This document shows positions 53,641 through 64,000 of a stretch of 64,000 bases of DNA, in pieces. Numbering within the stretch: position 1 is the first letter of the stretch; the number at the start of each line of letters is the position of its first letter. A model generated the notes under the pieces. It had not been told where the DNA came from. It worked only from the letters and a program-made list of their open reading frames with translations, and made no database searches. The position numbers and the translations under genes are program-made. This stretch comes from Platerodrilus igneus (Eukaryota; Arthropoda; Insecta; Coleoptera; Lycidae): positions 1,426,001 through 1,490,000 of the forward strand of contig JARFIW010000494.1 in the NCBI GenBank assembly GCA_036346225.1. The letters are read 5' to 3'.

Positions 53641-54290
53641 GGCCATTTCTATCGAAATATGAATTGCTTATCTACTTGTATATAATCCAGAATTAATCAT
53701 GTCTTTTGAATTAAAAAAAAAAAATTTTAACTTTAACACTAGATATAGTCATAGTCTTTACAATCCTACATTTACAATGTTACTAAAATTATTGGAATAA
53801 ATGGATGTTTATAGATGTTCATGAAAACAGAAAACATTCATTAGGATATTGGTATTTCTAAATTTCTTTTTGGTGAATCAAACTAACTCTGACACTTAAT
53901 TGTTATAAAAGAAAAAATTGTTGTGTGTAGTACATATGCACCGTACTTTTTAATTTTTGAAATGAAAACCCATGCTTTTAAACCAAAAAATGTTTCCGTA
54001 TTCTTTTCAAATATTTGTTTTGGTGCAATTCGACTTTTTTCAACATCCTAGTAGCATAATAATTATTGCAAAGTTTATATTAAAGTATTTTTAAACAATA
54101 TGCACATTACATTGCGTTAATCGTGTTGAATGGTTTGATGAGTCACCAATGGTAAATCTTAAAACAGGTTTGTCAGACTCGTACAAAATCCAATACATGA
54201 TTATCAGATGTTAAATTCTTCTCTTATAGTAAGAGCCTAGTGTTTTTTAACCAACTAACTGAACTTGTATAAACAATAATAATTAATTTA
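53641..54290. other. AT-rich spacer, no gene seen
   Basis: No frame or element recognised between the LINE and the next RTE copy. Confidence 0.5.
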
Positions 54291-54299
54291 TATCAAACA

Positions 54300-56212
54300 T
54301 ATGAAACATCCGTTCTCAACAGATCTGCACCTTGAAGAAGTTCTAGAAAACTAAAACGTGCACAATGTCTTGCGTATTTCAGTAAGCTAGAGAGCCGAAC
54401 TATAAGTTTACCTAAATTAGTGGAGTCTAAAGTGAGGAAGCAGGCTATGACAGGTTCCCGAAAGAGGGCAGTAGTTCTTTTGCTACTAAGAGTGGCAGAA
54501 ATTGCAGGGGTTGATACGGCATTCTCAGACACACTGCTACGATGTGGAAAGCAATGGCAAACCACCACATTATCTCTCAAGTACACATGCACCCAAAACG
54601 TTTTAAAAATGATGGCATTCTCTGTTGTAAAAAATACCATAGTTTAAATAGTCTCCTATTCAGATCTCTGGGAAGGGACTACTTTAGAGGATGTAAGCGG
54701 CAAGTTCAATAAGAAGAAAAGTAGACTGTGAACATCTAGAGAGTCGAGACGTAGAATGTTAAAAGCAAGAAGTAAGTAGATAAACTAGAGAATTTGAAAA
54801 GTGAATTGAATTAGGCATAGTATGGAGTTCAGTGGCCAGAGGCTAGGATTTCTGGAGCAAAGACTTTAGGATAATCCCCATAGGATCGGAAATAGGAAAT
54901 TTGGAGATGTGGCTAATAATGCAAGAAAAGATAATATATTTTGTAGAAAACTACTGTTACTTGTTAATTACACAGGTAAATGGTACAATACAGTAGTATA
55001 TCGCCTGTCCACACAGAGGGCGTACTCGTTTTCACATGAATTGCAATCAAGTTTATTTAAATAATTTATAAAATGAATAAGCAGATTAAGTAGCATTGCC
55101 TTCAGTTTACCTTTAGTTCTAGATAATTCATTTGAGGAGATGCCACATAATGAATCCTTATATTACGTATTTTGCCATACTAAAGTCCCACTAAATATTA
55201 TTCATCTACATAAATAGCACCACAGGTCCAAATCCTCCTCTATAACAGATTTGTTGCAGGAGTTCGTTGTTTACCGACAACATAAAAGGAACAACACAAA
55301 GATACGATAAAGAAATTTGGCGGAAAAACTTTACCAAACTGACTTATGAAGCACTACTCACTAGTCTTGAACGTAAGATAGCTACGAACAGAATATATCA
55401 TGATTGACATTGTCCTTAACTATCCACACCCCTTGTAAGTTTTGCGTTCTGTTTATTTCAAAGTGCGGGAATACGTTTACGATGAAAAGCACATAATAAT
55501 AAATATAATCAACTCCCTGTACAGTACTGGGAACCCAAAACCACATTTACTTAATACTAACAACTAATTCTAAAAAGCTCCGAGGATAAAAATATTTTAC
55601 ACAACGATGTGCAACATACTTTGAATTAACGATTAGGAATCCCCGTTGATTAATTAAAATAAAATCCTTGTGAAACCAAATGAGGCATAACTAGATTAGA
55701 ATCCAAACCGGTAAATGTGGTAACAATACAAGTTTACATGTTCACCCCTAGCTACAGTGAGGAAGAGGTAGAAGCGATATACATAGAAATTAAAGATATA
55801 CTAATATTCATAAAAGGGCCAGAAAATTTAATAATTATGGGAGATTTCAATTCAGTAGTAGATGAGGGTAGGGAAGGAGCGATAGTAGATTTATTTGTTT
55901 AGGTACGAGAAACAACAGATGAAATAGCTGGTAGAATTTTGTGACAAAAACAATTTAACCATTATAAGTACATTATTTCAACATCATGCTAGAAGACGGA
56001 TATGCCAGGAAGATGCCAGGAGACAGAGGGGGATATCAATAAATTACATTCTTGTTAGACAGCAATATAGGAATCGTGTAAAATTTTGTAGAAGCTACCT
56101 GGAAGCAGATATAGACACTGACTATAACATATTAATTACGAAAGCCGCGATTAAATTTAAAAATTTGAAAAGAAGGAACAAAAAAGCCATTTTAACTTTG
56201 AGCAAAATTTTA
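54300..56212 (+). mobile_element. RTE-type LINE copy 4, 5' part (upstream frame and endonuclease)
   Basis: 54300-54660 matches 8820-9115 and carries the same open frame (54330-54647, including SKVRKQAMTGSRKRAVVLLL). The start of the endonuclease follows at 54750-54900 (KLENLKSELN..., VQWPEARISGAKTLG-like). After a poorly matching stretch (54960-55690) the endonuclease resumes with VTIQVYMFTPSYSEEEVEAI, LIIMGDFNSVVDEGREG (catalytic GDFN) at 55834-55880 and ADIDTDYNILI near 56110. It ends at KRRNKKAILTLSKI, where Jockey-like sequence takes over. Confidence 0.8.
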
Positions 56213-57650
56213 ACTATTGAATGTTATAAAAATTATATCCAACAAATTGTGCCTGGAAACCCTAAAGCTTTCTGGCAGTTCGTAAACTCAAAGCGTCGAG
56301 ATTATGTTTTCCAAGTTCCATGGTTCTCAATAATGTTACAGCTTATAATGGCGAAAGTATTGCAGAACTCTTTGCATACTATTTTTCAGAAGTCTATAAC
56401 AAGGCTCCATTTCAAGTAAATAAGAGTATTCACTATATTAATGTAGTTGAAATTTGCAAAATTGATTTTAATGAACAACCAATTTTTAAGAAGCTACTGA
56501 AACTGGATATTACTAAGGGCACTTGTCTTGATGGCCTTCCCCCTATATTTCTTAAATTGTGTAGTGAATCCATAGCAAAACCTCTGTTCATTCTATTCAG
56601 AAAGTCTATAGAAGGAGGCAGTATTCTCGAATTTTGGAAGGTAAGTTGTGACAATTCATAAAACCGAAGACAAAAGAGACATTAAAAATTACAGACCCAT
56701 TTCTTTATTAAGCTGCATTGCTAAAGTACTTGAAAGTATTGTCACAGATACACCATCAGAAAAGTATTCAAACATGTAATTATTGAAGAACAACGTGGCT
56801 TTAGAAGAGGGCACTCCACACTTACTAATCTGCTGTGTTATGAGTATATTGCAGAGGCACTGGAGGAACGATGTCAGGTGGATGCTATATATACCGACTT
56901 CTCCAAGGCCTTTGATACAGTTGATCATGGGTTGTTACTACGTAAACTGGAGATGTTGGCGGTACATGGCTCTCTCCTACATTGCCTTACCGATTATCTG
57001 ACTAACAGATTACAGGTTATTAGAGTGAAGTCATACTTTTCCCGAGCTATACCTGTAACCTCAGGAGTACCGCAGGAGTCACACACACCTAGGACCTTTG
57101 CTCTTTAACCTTTTCATAAATGATATAGCATTAACGATAAAATATAGTAGTTTTTGCTTTATGAAGATGACCTTAATCTGTTTAACACAGTGGTTTCCAT
57201 CGAAGATTGCATGCTGCTTCAGACAGACATATTGAATTAGTGATTGGTGTAAAGAAAATGGTAAGAAGTTTAATGTAAAAAAGTGTCATGTAATAACCTT
57301 TCATAGAACTCAAGCACCAGTTGTTTTCAACTACGAGCTTACCAATACAATCCTTACATATTGTGATAGTGTACTAGATTTGGGAATAACTTTTGATATA
57401 GGTTTAAAATTTGATATACATATATCGAATATTATTAATAATAGTCTAAAGATGCTTGGATTTCTTAAACTGAAGATTTTACAGTTCATTAGATACATGT
57501 TCTGGTTGTGAAATGTTAATTGCACGATGGACCAACATGAAACATGCCATACCATTAACTTTGACAAGACAAAACTAATTGCCAGAATTCCATTCTTCTA
57601 CAATAGAAAAATCAGAGAATTCATAGAAATTGATTAAAACTCTAACAATC
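56213..57650 (+). mobile_element. Jockey-type LINE fragment (RT), fused to or inserted in the RTE copy
   Basis: Starts with ECYKNYIQQIVPGNPKAFWQ and FVNSKR, the linker before the RT of Jockey elements. Then FAYYFSEVYNKAPF, DGLPPIFLKLCSESIAKPLF, IYTDFSKAFDTVDHGLLLRK (56885) and PVTSGVPQESHTPRTF, then INDIALTIKYSSFCFYEDDL (the catalytic motif is changed to YEDD). Frameshifts occur near 56660, 56780, 57105 and later. The RTE does not resume after it. Confidence 0.8.
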
Positions 57651-58689
57651 TAAATAAGGACGATGGCTACTACCTTTCTCCCTTTTGGAAAACGAGCGTA
57701 TTTATTTATTTATTTATTTAATATTTATTACTCCACAGATATACAAATCAATTCAATTACGGAGTAATACCTAAATATAATAGTCAAATAACATTTATAA
57801 TTAAAATTAAAATTAAAACTACAGATAAAAAAATATACAAAAGAATTACACCACTAGAATAGCCAAAGGAATAGACATTAGCAAAAACAGAATATAAAAA
57901 CAGTAGTTAATATTTAAAATATTTTAGGTGTTAATCAACTGGGCAATATTTTAAATAAATGACCTTAGTGATGAATTAAAGACATCAATATTTGCAGAGC
58001 AATTATTATACAAATTATTATACAAATTGCACATTCTATAAAAAGGGGAATTTTTATATTTGTTTGTACTAGCAGACTGTAAATAAAGCATGGTTCTATT
58101 CTTACTAGTTTTTCTGGTACATGAATATTAATGTTTGATAAATTAAATGTTTACAAAAGCAGAATCGTAACGTTCACTGATCCGCTACACATTCCTCTCT
58201 ATTCATGATCACTGAAGACAAAACAAAACATCAAGTTCTCGTGCTATATAAACTACCACTTTTGCTACTCTCACCAGTTACTTTTCCACAGACACCTTTT
58301 GATTTAAATGGGCTTGTGAGTTCAGAAGTAACTTTTTCACATTTTTACACTTTAGTTACTTGATATTTTATCATTCTTATCTTTATTATTATTTTTTTTT
58401 ATATTTGTATTTCATTTTTTGTATTTATATTTCATTTTCTTTTCTTGTTCTGATGAAACCCCTTACAAAAGTGGGCGAATCGTCGACCTAAATCTATAAG
58501 ATAACACGGTCCCAACCCAGAACCATAAATATTTATAATGACTCCGGCCACGAAAGCCTCCGACAATATCTGCAACATCTGTACCAGTTGAAAGTGAAAC
58601 ATATTGTAATGCATCTGGGATGGAGCTGATACGGAATTATTTCTATAAGACATGGTTGTACCAGAATTTTTTAGAGATGGTTTTTATAC
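57651..58689. other. AT-rich spacer with (TTTA)n, possibly antisense LINE 3' UTR
   Basis: A (TTTA)n tract lies at about 57697-57722. 57740-58140 looks like the antisense 3' region of a LINE (repeated AATTAAAATTAAAAC, TATACAAAAGAATTACACC), but no protein motif confirms this. Confidence 0.4.
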
Positions 58690-58896
58690 CTGCCTCAATG
58701 TCCTTTAAAAAGGCACAATAAGAAGTGTTAATATCCAGCTTAATTTGTGTACGTATAACACTAAAGTGGCGATAAGTTTGTGGATCCCCAGTTTGTTGTA
58801 CATTTTCCATAACGAATATTTATTCTTAATGTTCTTAATAATGACTGGCGTAAACCAAGATGGATAGTTACTCTTTTTCAGAGAGGTTTTTAGCAC

Positions 58897-58949
58897 TCAA
58901 TTGTCTAAAGTATCGTATAGTAGTGTATAGAAATGATTACAAGCTAGAT

Positions 58950-59013
<64 letters not shown>

Positions 59014-59808
59014 ATTGCAGACACTGTCCCACTGAATACAGGATAAATCAGCATATAACTTTTTAAGATCTGCTTTCCTAAAGTTACAGCTTTTCATAGC
59101 TGATGAAACCAAACATTGTGAACCTTTAATTTCTTTAAACGTAGTTATATTAATATTTAGTGGCGGATGGTGTGTATCCTCTGTCAGTATGCTGTGCTCG
59201 GATTTGCCGACTATGCAAGGCACAGAACAAAACACAAGGTCTGGTAGCCTACCATGTGCGTTGATAATAGTGTTATATTGCTCTAAGTTATAGAAGCCGC
59301 AAAAGGTATCAAGATGAGCAATGGTGAGAATGAGAGTTGACGCACCTAGGCTGGTAATGAATTCCGAAATGTTGAAGTTCCCAATAAATAAGTTTTCGGG
59401 ACCATAGTTACAGTCAAGTGAGAAAAGTTCTTCAAATAACAGTTGACAGTTGTCATTTGAGAGAGCAGGCAGAATATATATGACAAAAATGTTCAGAAGC
59501 TTATTGTGTGTATATAACTTTATACCAACTATATCTACAGGCAAGCTATCTAATCTGGAAAGACTAAGTTTAGTAGAGATAGCAAGTAGGACACCCCCAC
59601 CTCGTTTCGTGCTGGTTAGAGCAAAATTGCGGTCTGAAAGATAAACCTTAAATGAGTTTGGAAATAACTCATTGTTTTGCACGCTATCGGTGAGCCATGT
59701 TTCAACTAGCGCAAACATAAGGTATTCATGACTACTTAATATGGTATTGTTAAATAAAACATGCGTTTTAGTATTTAGACCACGAGCATTTTGATAATAA
59801 ATCACCAA
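58897..59808 (-). pseudogene. LINE AP-endonuclease domain
   Basis: Starts MVIYYQNARGLNTKTHVLFN and has ALVETWLTD (catalytic Glu), TKRGGGVLLAIS, NLFIGNFNISE (normally GDFN, so the catalytic Asp is Asn here), LPDLVFCS and TEDTHHPPLN. The last 20 or so residues are tyrosine-isoleucine repeats encoded by a (TA)n microsatellite. The changed GDFN and the truncation argue against activity. Confidence 0.8.
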
Positions 59809-60102
59809 TTCTTTTGAATTCCTAGAGGTTGTGTTAGATTGTGATTGTGGTTGTTAGAAAGTATTCAAGTTAGATTTAAAATGGCAGAGTTTTAATTTAT
59901 ACACAGGACATGACCTGTTCCATGCACATGGTTTGTATTCGTTTTGATATTAATATTATGGTACAAATCACAAAAGAATGAATTCATGTAATAGATTGCA
60001 GAATTAAAAAACAACATACTTTTATATCTTATGCATTAAGTATACTCCTATAGATCATTTAAAGGTATGTCTGTTTTTGACTCAGAAAACTATGACGTGA
60101 AT

Positions 60103-61258
60103 TCATTCTTTCATGATTTGTACTATATTAATATCCCCTGTATCAGCACTTTTCTTGCTCATGTTTATGCAATTGACACATTTAAGCTCAATTTCCTGAC
60201 AATCATTTTCCGTGTGAGACTTAGCACACCGGGGACGTACTAAGGGTTTATTACACAAGGATGAAAAGTGGTTAAAGCCACAACATATATAGCAGCATTT
60301 TAGATCTATTGCGTCATAAACAGGACAATGATCATATCCAATGTACAGATAGCTCTCTGTTATGATATTATTATAGAAAATGATCTGTTTGAATGACACA
60401 TTGATAGATATTTTTATTAATATGGCACGGGAAGATACCCAGAATTTTTACAATCGCATTACCGTCAAACATGCTGTGATTCTGTGCCAGTATGTAATAC
60501 TGTAGGTCTACTGGTGAATATTTTTCTGATATTCCAGATACACGGATTCTGGGATTTAGTTAGTAGCATCTTTAGCAGTGAGCTTATCATGGAGTTCCTT
60601 AGTCACAATGGCTTTTAGCTTATCAGCTTGTAGTTTATTCGAACAATCAACAGCAAGCTCTCCATTACTAATAGTTTTCACTCTGTTCATTACAATATCA
60701 TTGTCTTCAGGATTAGCTTTTAACAGTAACATTGATTTTGTGGTATTGTTGCTTTGATTGAGATCTTTCGATTTAACAATAAATGTATTTTTGGAGGCAA
60801 CAGTTACATACGGCAGCTTTGACAAGTTAGAAACTGAGACAGAATTGGAAGTTTGGCATACTTGAGATAACTTTACCTCTCGAACTTCATTGATAGTTGG
60901 TTTTAGTGCAGCGATGATGTCATCACAAGCTACTGGTTTCGCATTATCCTTTAAATTACTAAGGGAGGTTAGAATAGATTCATTGTTGGTGACTGTTTGC
61001 ATTAGTTCCATGACTGGTTTGTAAATGTAAGAGTATTTTAAAGTTACTATTACCAGGTTCCAGTTGAAGACAATCCGGACAATTAAATATCAAGACCCTC
61101 TTTCAGAGAGATTCCACGTATTTCTCTAGGACTAATGTTGGCACAATTTTGCAAATATTTCTACCACAAGCATAACAAAGATAGCCAAATGGGTTACCAC
61201 CTGGTGGCTTCAAATTAATATGTATTGTTGTGTTGCATTTAAAGCAAATCGTTATTAA
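60103..61258 (-). pseudogene. LINE ORF1 with N-terminal zinc finger and CCHC knuckles
   Basis: The first part (about 61245-61010) reads ICFKCN, NPFGYLCYACGRNICK, then after a stop NCPDCLQLEPGN: paired Cys in CxxC...CxxCxxxxC...CxxC order, a zinc-finger-like module. The frame 61011-60556 follows, with LPYVTVASKNTFIVKSKD and an RRM-like segment (SMLLLKANPEDNDIVMNRVK, ELAVDCSNKLQADKLK). After further breaks 60399-60103 has CCYICCGFNHFSSLC and RPRCAKSHTENDCQ, the CCHC knuckles. The N-terminal finger is seen in some arthropod LINE ORF1 proteins. Confidence 0.65.
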
Positions 61259-61591
61259 TTAATAGTTGATAAGATGCATTTGTTTACAATAGATTTATTA
61301 ATTTTTAAAATAAATGTATTAAAATCCAAATTAATCCCAAATCCGCACAAAAACTACTGTTTACACTACGCACTTCTGTGAAGAAGAAGAAACTGCACAA
61401 AATGATACCAAAATCAAAATTTAAAGTTGTGTATTACCACTAACTTTTCATTTTATTAGCAAGAGCACTTTTCTTTGAACACTTTCCATACATGTATTTA
61501 AAAGACAACCTGACGATAGTAGTGACATGCCTTTGGTTTATTTTAGTCGAAGTGGTAGGGCATGCAAACCGGTGTCATGGGCAATTAGACG

Positions 61592-61641
<50 letters not shown>

Positions 61642-62340
61642 AAATGTATAAGGGAGATACCAAGAGTTCTAAGAGTTGTTTAGTACAAGGTAGTATATGC
61701 CAAGCAAAATAATCCACAGATTTAATCACATAAACTTAAAAATGTATGTTTGCCATATTTCACATATACTAAAATACCATTCGAAATGGTAGTTGAAATT
61801 AAGTGCCAAAAGGTAATATTAAAATGACTAAATAACGTAGTAAGATGTACAGTGCTCAAGGGTTTATACCGAGTTTGAATTTTAAAGGCCATTGAAAGTA
61901 CATTTGCCGTCCAAAAACCGGATGCGTCTATGAATGTTTACTATCAACCACGCATCCAGGTTCAAGTGTGATTTATTTTGGTTTTTCATTTTAATTAGAA
62001 TCAACTTTTGGACAATATTTGTAAACTCAAAATTATTAGTTATAACAACTTCAAATGTGATTGGTGAACTGTAAATATTTAGGACAAATACTAGAATTTT
62101 ATGTGAATAAGGAAAGTGCAAAAGGACATGAACTATGGTATGTGCGACACAAACGAAATGTTAGGATGTTATTGGACAATTTTGTTATGTACTTTAAAAG
62201 TGTAGTAGACAGAAAAGTTAAAATGGTCGCCTTGGAAAGCAAACAACGGAGATTATTTTCGAAATTCATTTTGTAAAAAGACGTGTTTTTCATACTGTGC
62301 TAATTTGTATACGAGTTTTAAAAGAAGTTAATAAAAGTAT
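61259..62340. other. AT-rich spacer with (TA)n
   Basis: A (TA)n tract lies at about 61596-61639. Open frames rich in Tyr-Ile on both strands come from that tract. A small frame at 62061-62276 has no family resemblance. Confidence 0.5.
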
Positions 62341-63633
62341 TTGTTTTTAAAGAGTTTTTATTAAGTAAAGAAGGGTAAAGAAGCAACAGCAACGAAAGCA
62401 ATAAGTGTAAAGAGTGGTGATTGTGCAACAGTGAAGCGACGGGAAATTATATAGAATTGGAATGATATCGGGTAGTGAGTTAAAGGTAGCAGGACATTGA
62501 GAGTGGTTATACATAGAAAAGGAGTTTGATTTGGATAGCGATATTAGGTAGCAGGACATCGAGAGTGGTTATACATAGAAAAGGAGTTGGATTTGGGTAG
62601 CGATTTAAAGGGAGCAGGACATCGAGAAGAAAAATATATAAAGGAAAGAAGTTGGGATTTGGATAGAAATTTATAGATTTGTAGCAGGACATCGAGAGGA
62701 AAAATATATAAGGAACGAAGTGGGATTTGGATAGCGATATTAGGTAGCAGGACATCGAGAGGAAACATATACAGGAAAGAAGTTGGTTTTGGATAGCGAT
62801 TATTAGGTAGCGGAGCATAGAACGATTTGAAGTAAGACGACGAGTAGATTTGGATAAGATACAAAGAAGCGGACGGAGTAATTGAGGACGCGAAGAGCGA
62901 AATTTAGGAGAACAACAATTGGTAGCGGAGGATTCGAAGTGGAAATTAGCACAGGGGAAGTTACATCACTGGGTATTCAAAATTCTAAATTAGGGTTAAT
63001 TATTTCAGGTATTGGGGAGCAGCTAAATTTGAGAACAACACCTGGACGCGGTTCTAAACTTCAATCAGATAGGACAAAGTGTAAAGACGCATACGGCGAA
63101 TAGGATTTTGAGCCAGCAGTTAGAGCGGCCAAGAACGGAGTATAAACCAGGTGAGTGCTGAGATATCTTAAAACGTCAAAAACAGTCATATAATTTTGGT
63201 AGTAATTTAATTTGGCACAAAGCAACGCTGATCTTAGTAAAATTTTGGCATATTAAAAAGTAGAGTAAAAATTTTGTACTAAAACAAAAGAGGTGCACTT
63301 TGGTTGGACTTTGCACATCTACTTATAACAGAACTCACTATAAGTAGTTGAACACCCTGAGATTTAAGAGCTTAAATAGTCGAGGCATTGAAATAAATAG
63401 TTAATTAAAGAACCAACCAAACGGTGCAAGTACGGGGCGTGCATTAGGTGTGCACATTACAAAAAAAAAAAAAGGCGCGACAAAAAGGGGTAAAATAGAA
63501 ATAAAATTTTAAAGAATAAAGAAAGAGGGATTGACAGTGAGTCACAGACAGAAAGTAAGGTAAAGTAAAGTAAAGTAAAAAGTAAAAGAAAAGTAGTTAG
63601 TAATAATTATATAATACCCAAATAAATAAATAA

Positions 63634-63681
<48 letters not shown>

Positions 63682-64000
63682 CTGACGCTGCACAAATTTC
63701 GTGGTATTAGTACAGTGGCAAACTTAGGATATAGGGATGATTGTCGTACCTATTTTATAAAATTTTAAATTTTAACATTGTCAAGTATTTATTTACTGAA
63801 TAATCAATACAAAAAATATATAGTAAGGTTTCATATGCATTTCAGCATATATAATATTAATACACGTGTTCAATTGAATTTGATTTTACATTATCATCGT
63901 ATTTCACATACAAAATATGGTATAATTATTGTGGTTGTCATTTTTACAGTGTAATACAAGATGGTATTCTTTTAAAATGATTATTAAAAGCTTTTTATTA
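62341..64000. other. Purine-rich segment, (TA)n and 3' edge of window
   Basis: From about 62345 to 63600 the + strand is rich in A and G. It includes the tandem array described separately, a (GTAAA)n-like run at 63558-63585 and (TA)n at 63638-63679. The last 300 bp are plain AT-rich. No gene is recognised; the segment could be the leader of an LTR element, but I see no LTR boundary. Confidence 0.4.
62486..62825 (+). repeat. Tandem array, five units of 62-69 bp
   Basis: Units begin GTAGCAGGACATCGAGAG (or close variants) at 62486, 62548, 62612, 62681 and 62744, with a sixth start at 62807. Each goes on with a purine-rich part, GGATTTGGATAGCGAT and ATTAG. Units 1-2 share TGGTTATACATAGAAAAGG, units 3-5 share GAAAAATATATA, so there are two subtypes. 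Confidence 0.85.

Larger units (their letters stand above)
58690..61258 (-). mobile_element. LINE, ORF1 and endonuclease part
   Basis: Minus-strand order: ORF1 (61258-60103, decayed), then the endonuclease (59808-58897) and the following linker (58896-58705). No RT follows at the lower coordinates, so the 3' half was lost. A (TA)n tract at about 58950-59011 lies within the end of the endonuclease frame. Jockey-group in style. Confidence 0.82.

Noticed and set aside
61492..61729. Tyr-Ile repeat proteins on both strands (also at 33028-33219 and 44518-44724)
   Set aside because: These frames are translations of (TA)n microsatellites.
62061..62276. Next exon of the CCDC142-like gene
   Set aside because: Basic frame of 71 codons without family motifs or a clear acceptor in the needed phase.

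Overview
This is a 64-kb piece of an AT-rich eukaryotic nuclear genome, most likely an insect or other arthropod. The evidence is spliced genes on the + strand, some with introns of only 46-50 bp, set among a dense, nested collection of arthropod-type transposable elements (RTE and Jockey/CR1-like LINEs, Gypsy-like and Copia LTR elements, pogo and hAT DNA transposons, a tRNA-derived SINE) and many (TA)n microsatellites. Nothing in it is prokaryotic.

Host genes. From 1445 to 38795 lies one complete gene for the NADPH-dependent diflavin oxidoreductase 1 (NDOR1/Tah18 family). It has five exons that join in phase to give 597 codons plus a stop. Intron 1 is about 25.3 kb and intron 3 about 10.2 kb; both are swollen with transposons, while intron 4 is only 47 bp. 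From 45468 onward a second + strand gene begins. Four exons (365 codons) can be joined through introns of about 50, 46 and 953 bp. It ends in a splice donor at 47613, so the rest lies downstream, probably beyond the window. Its motifs fit a CCDC142-like protein, but that name is tentative.

Region by region. 2.6-5.6 kb: decayed Jockey-type LINE. 5.7-7.2 kb: 3' half of an RTE LINE with a repeated tail. 8.8-18.7 kb: a longer RTE copy split by a young Gypsy-like LTR element (9347-16168, minus strand, 4-bp target duplication ACTT). That LTR element has lost nearly all of gag-pol and carries an 80-bp tandem array. 18.5-19.7 kb: more RTE tails. 21.1-26.3 kb: a pogo-type transposon (minus) that was itself hit by a ZBED/SCAND3-like hAT element (22311-24991, 8-bp target duplication). 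30.3-31.4 kb: LINE fragment. 32.6-33.2 kb: MITE-like sequence inside (TA)n. 39.5-41.0 kb: 3' part of a Copia element with an intact 422-codon frame. 41.5-42.7 kb: gag-like LINE ORF1. 48.9-53.6 kb: near full-length LINE (minus) hit by a tRNA-derived SINE. 54.3-57.7 kb: RTE 5' part joined to a Jockey RT fragment. 58.7-61.3 kb: LINE ORF1 and endonuclease (minus). 62.3-63.6 kb: purine-rich sequence with a roughly 63-bp tandem array.

I found no novel host pathway or defence system. The most interesting material is the order and structure of the nested insertions, the non-autonomous LTR element, a candidate upstream ORF in the RTE family, and the contrast between very large and very small introns. 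All similarity statements come from reading motifs by eye; no database search was run.
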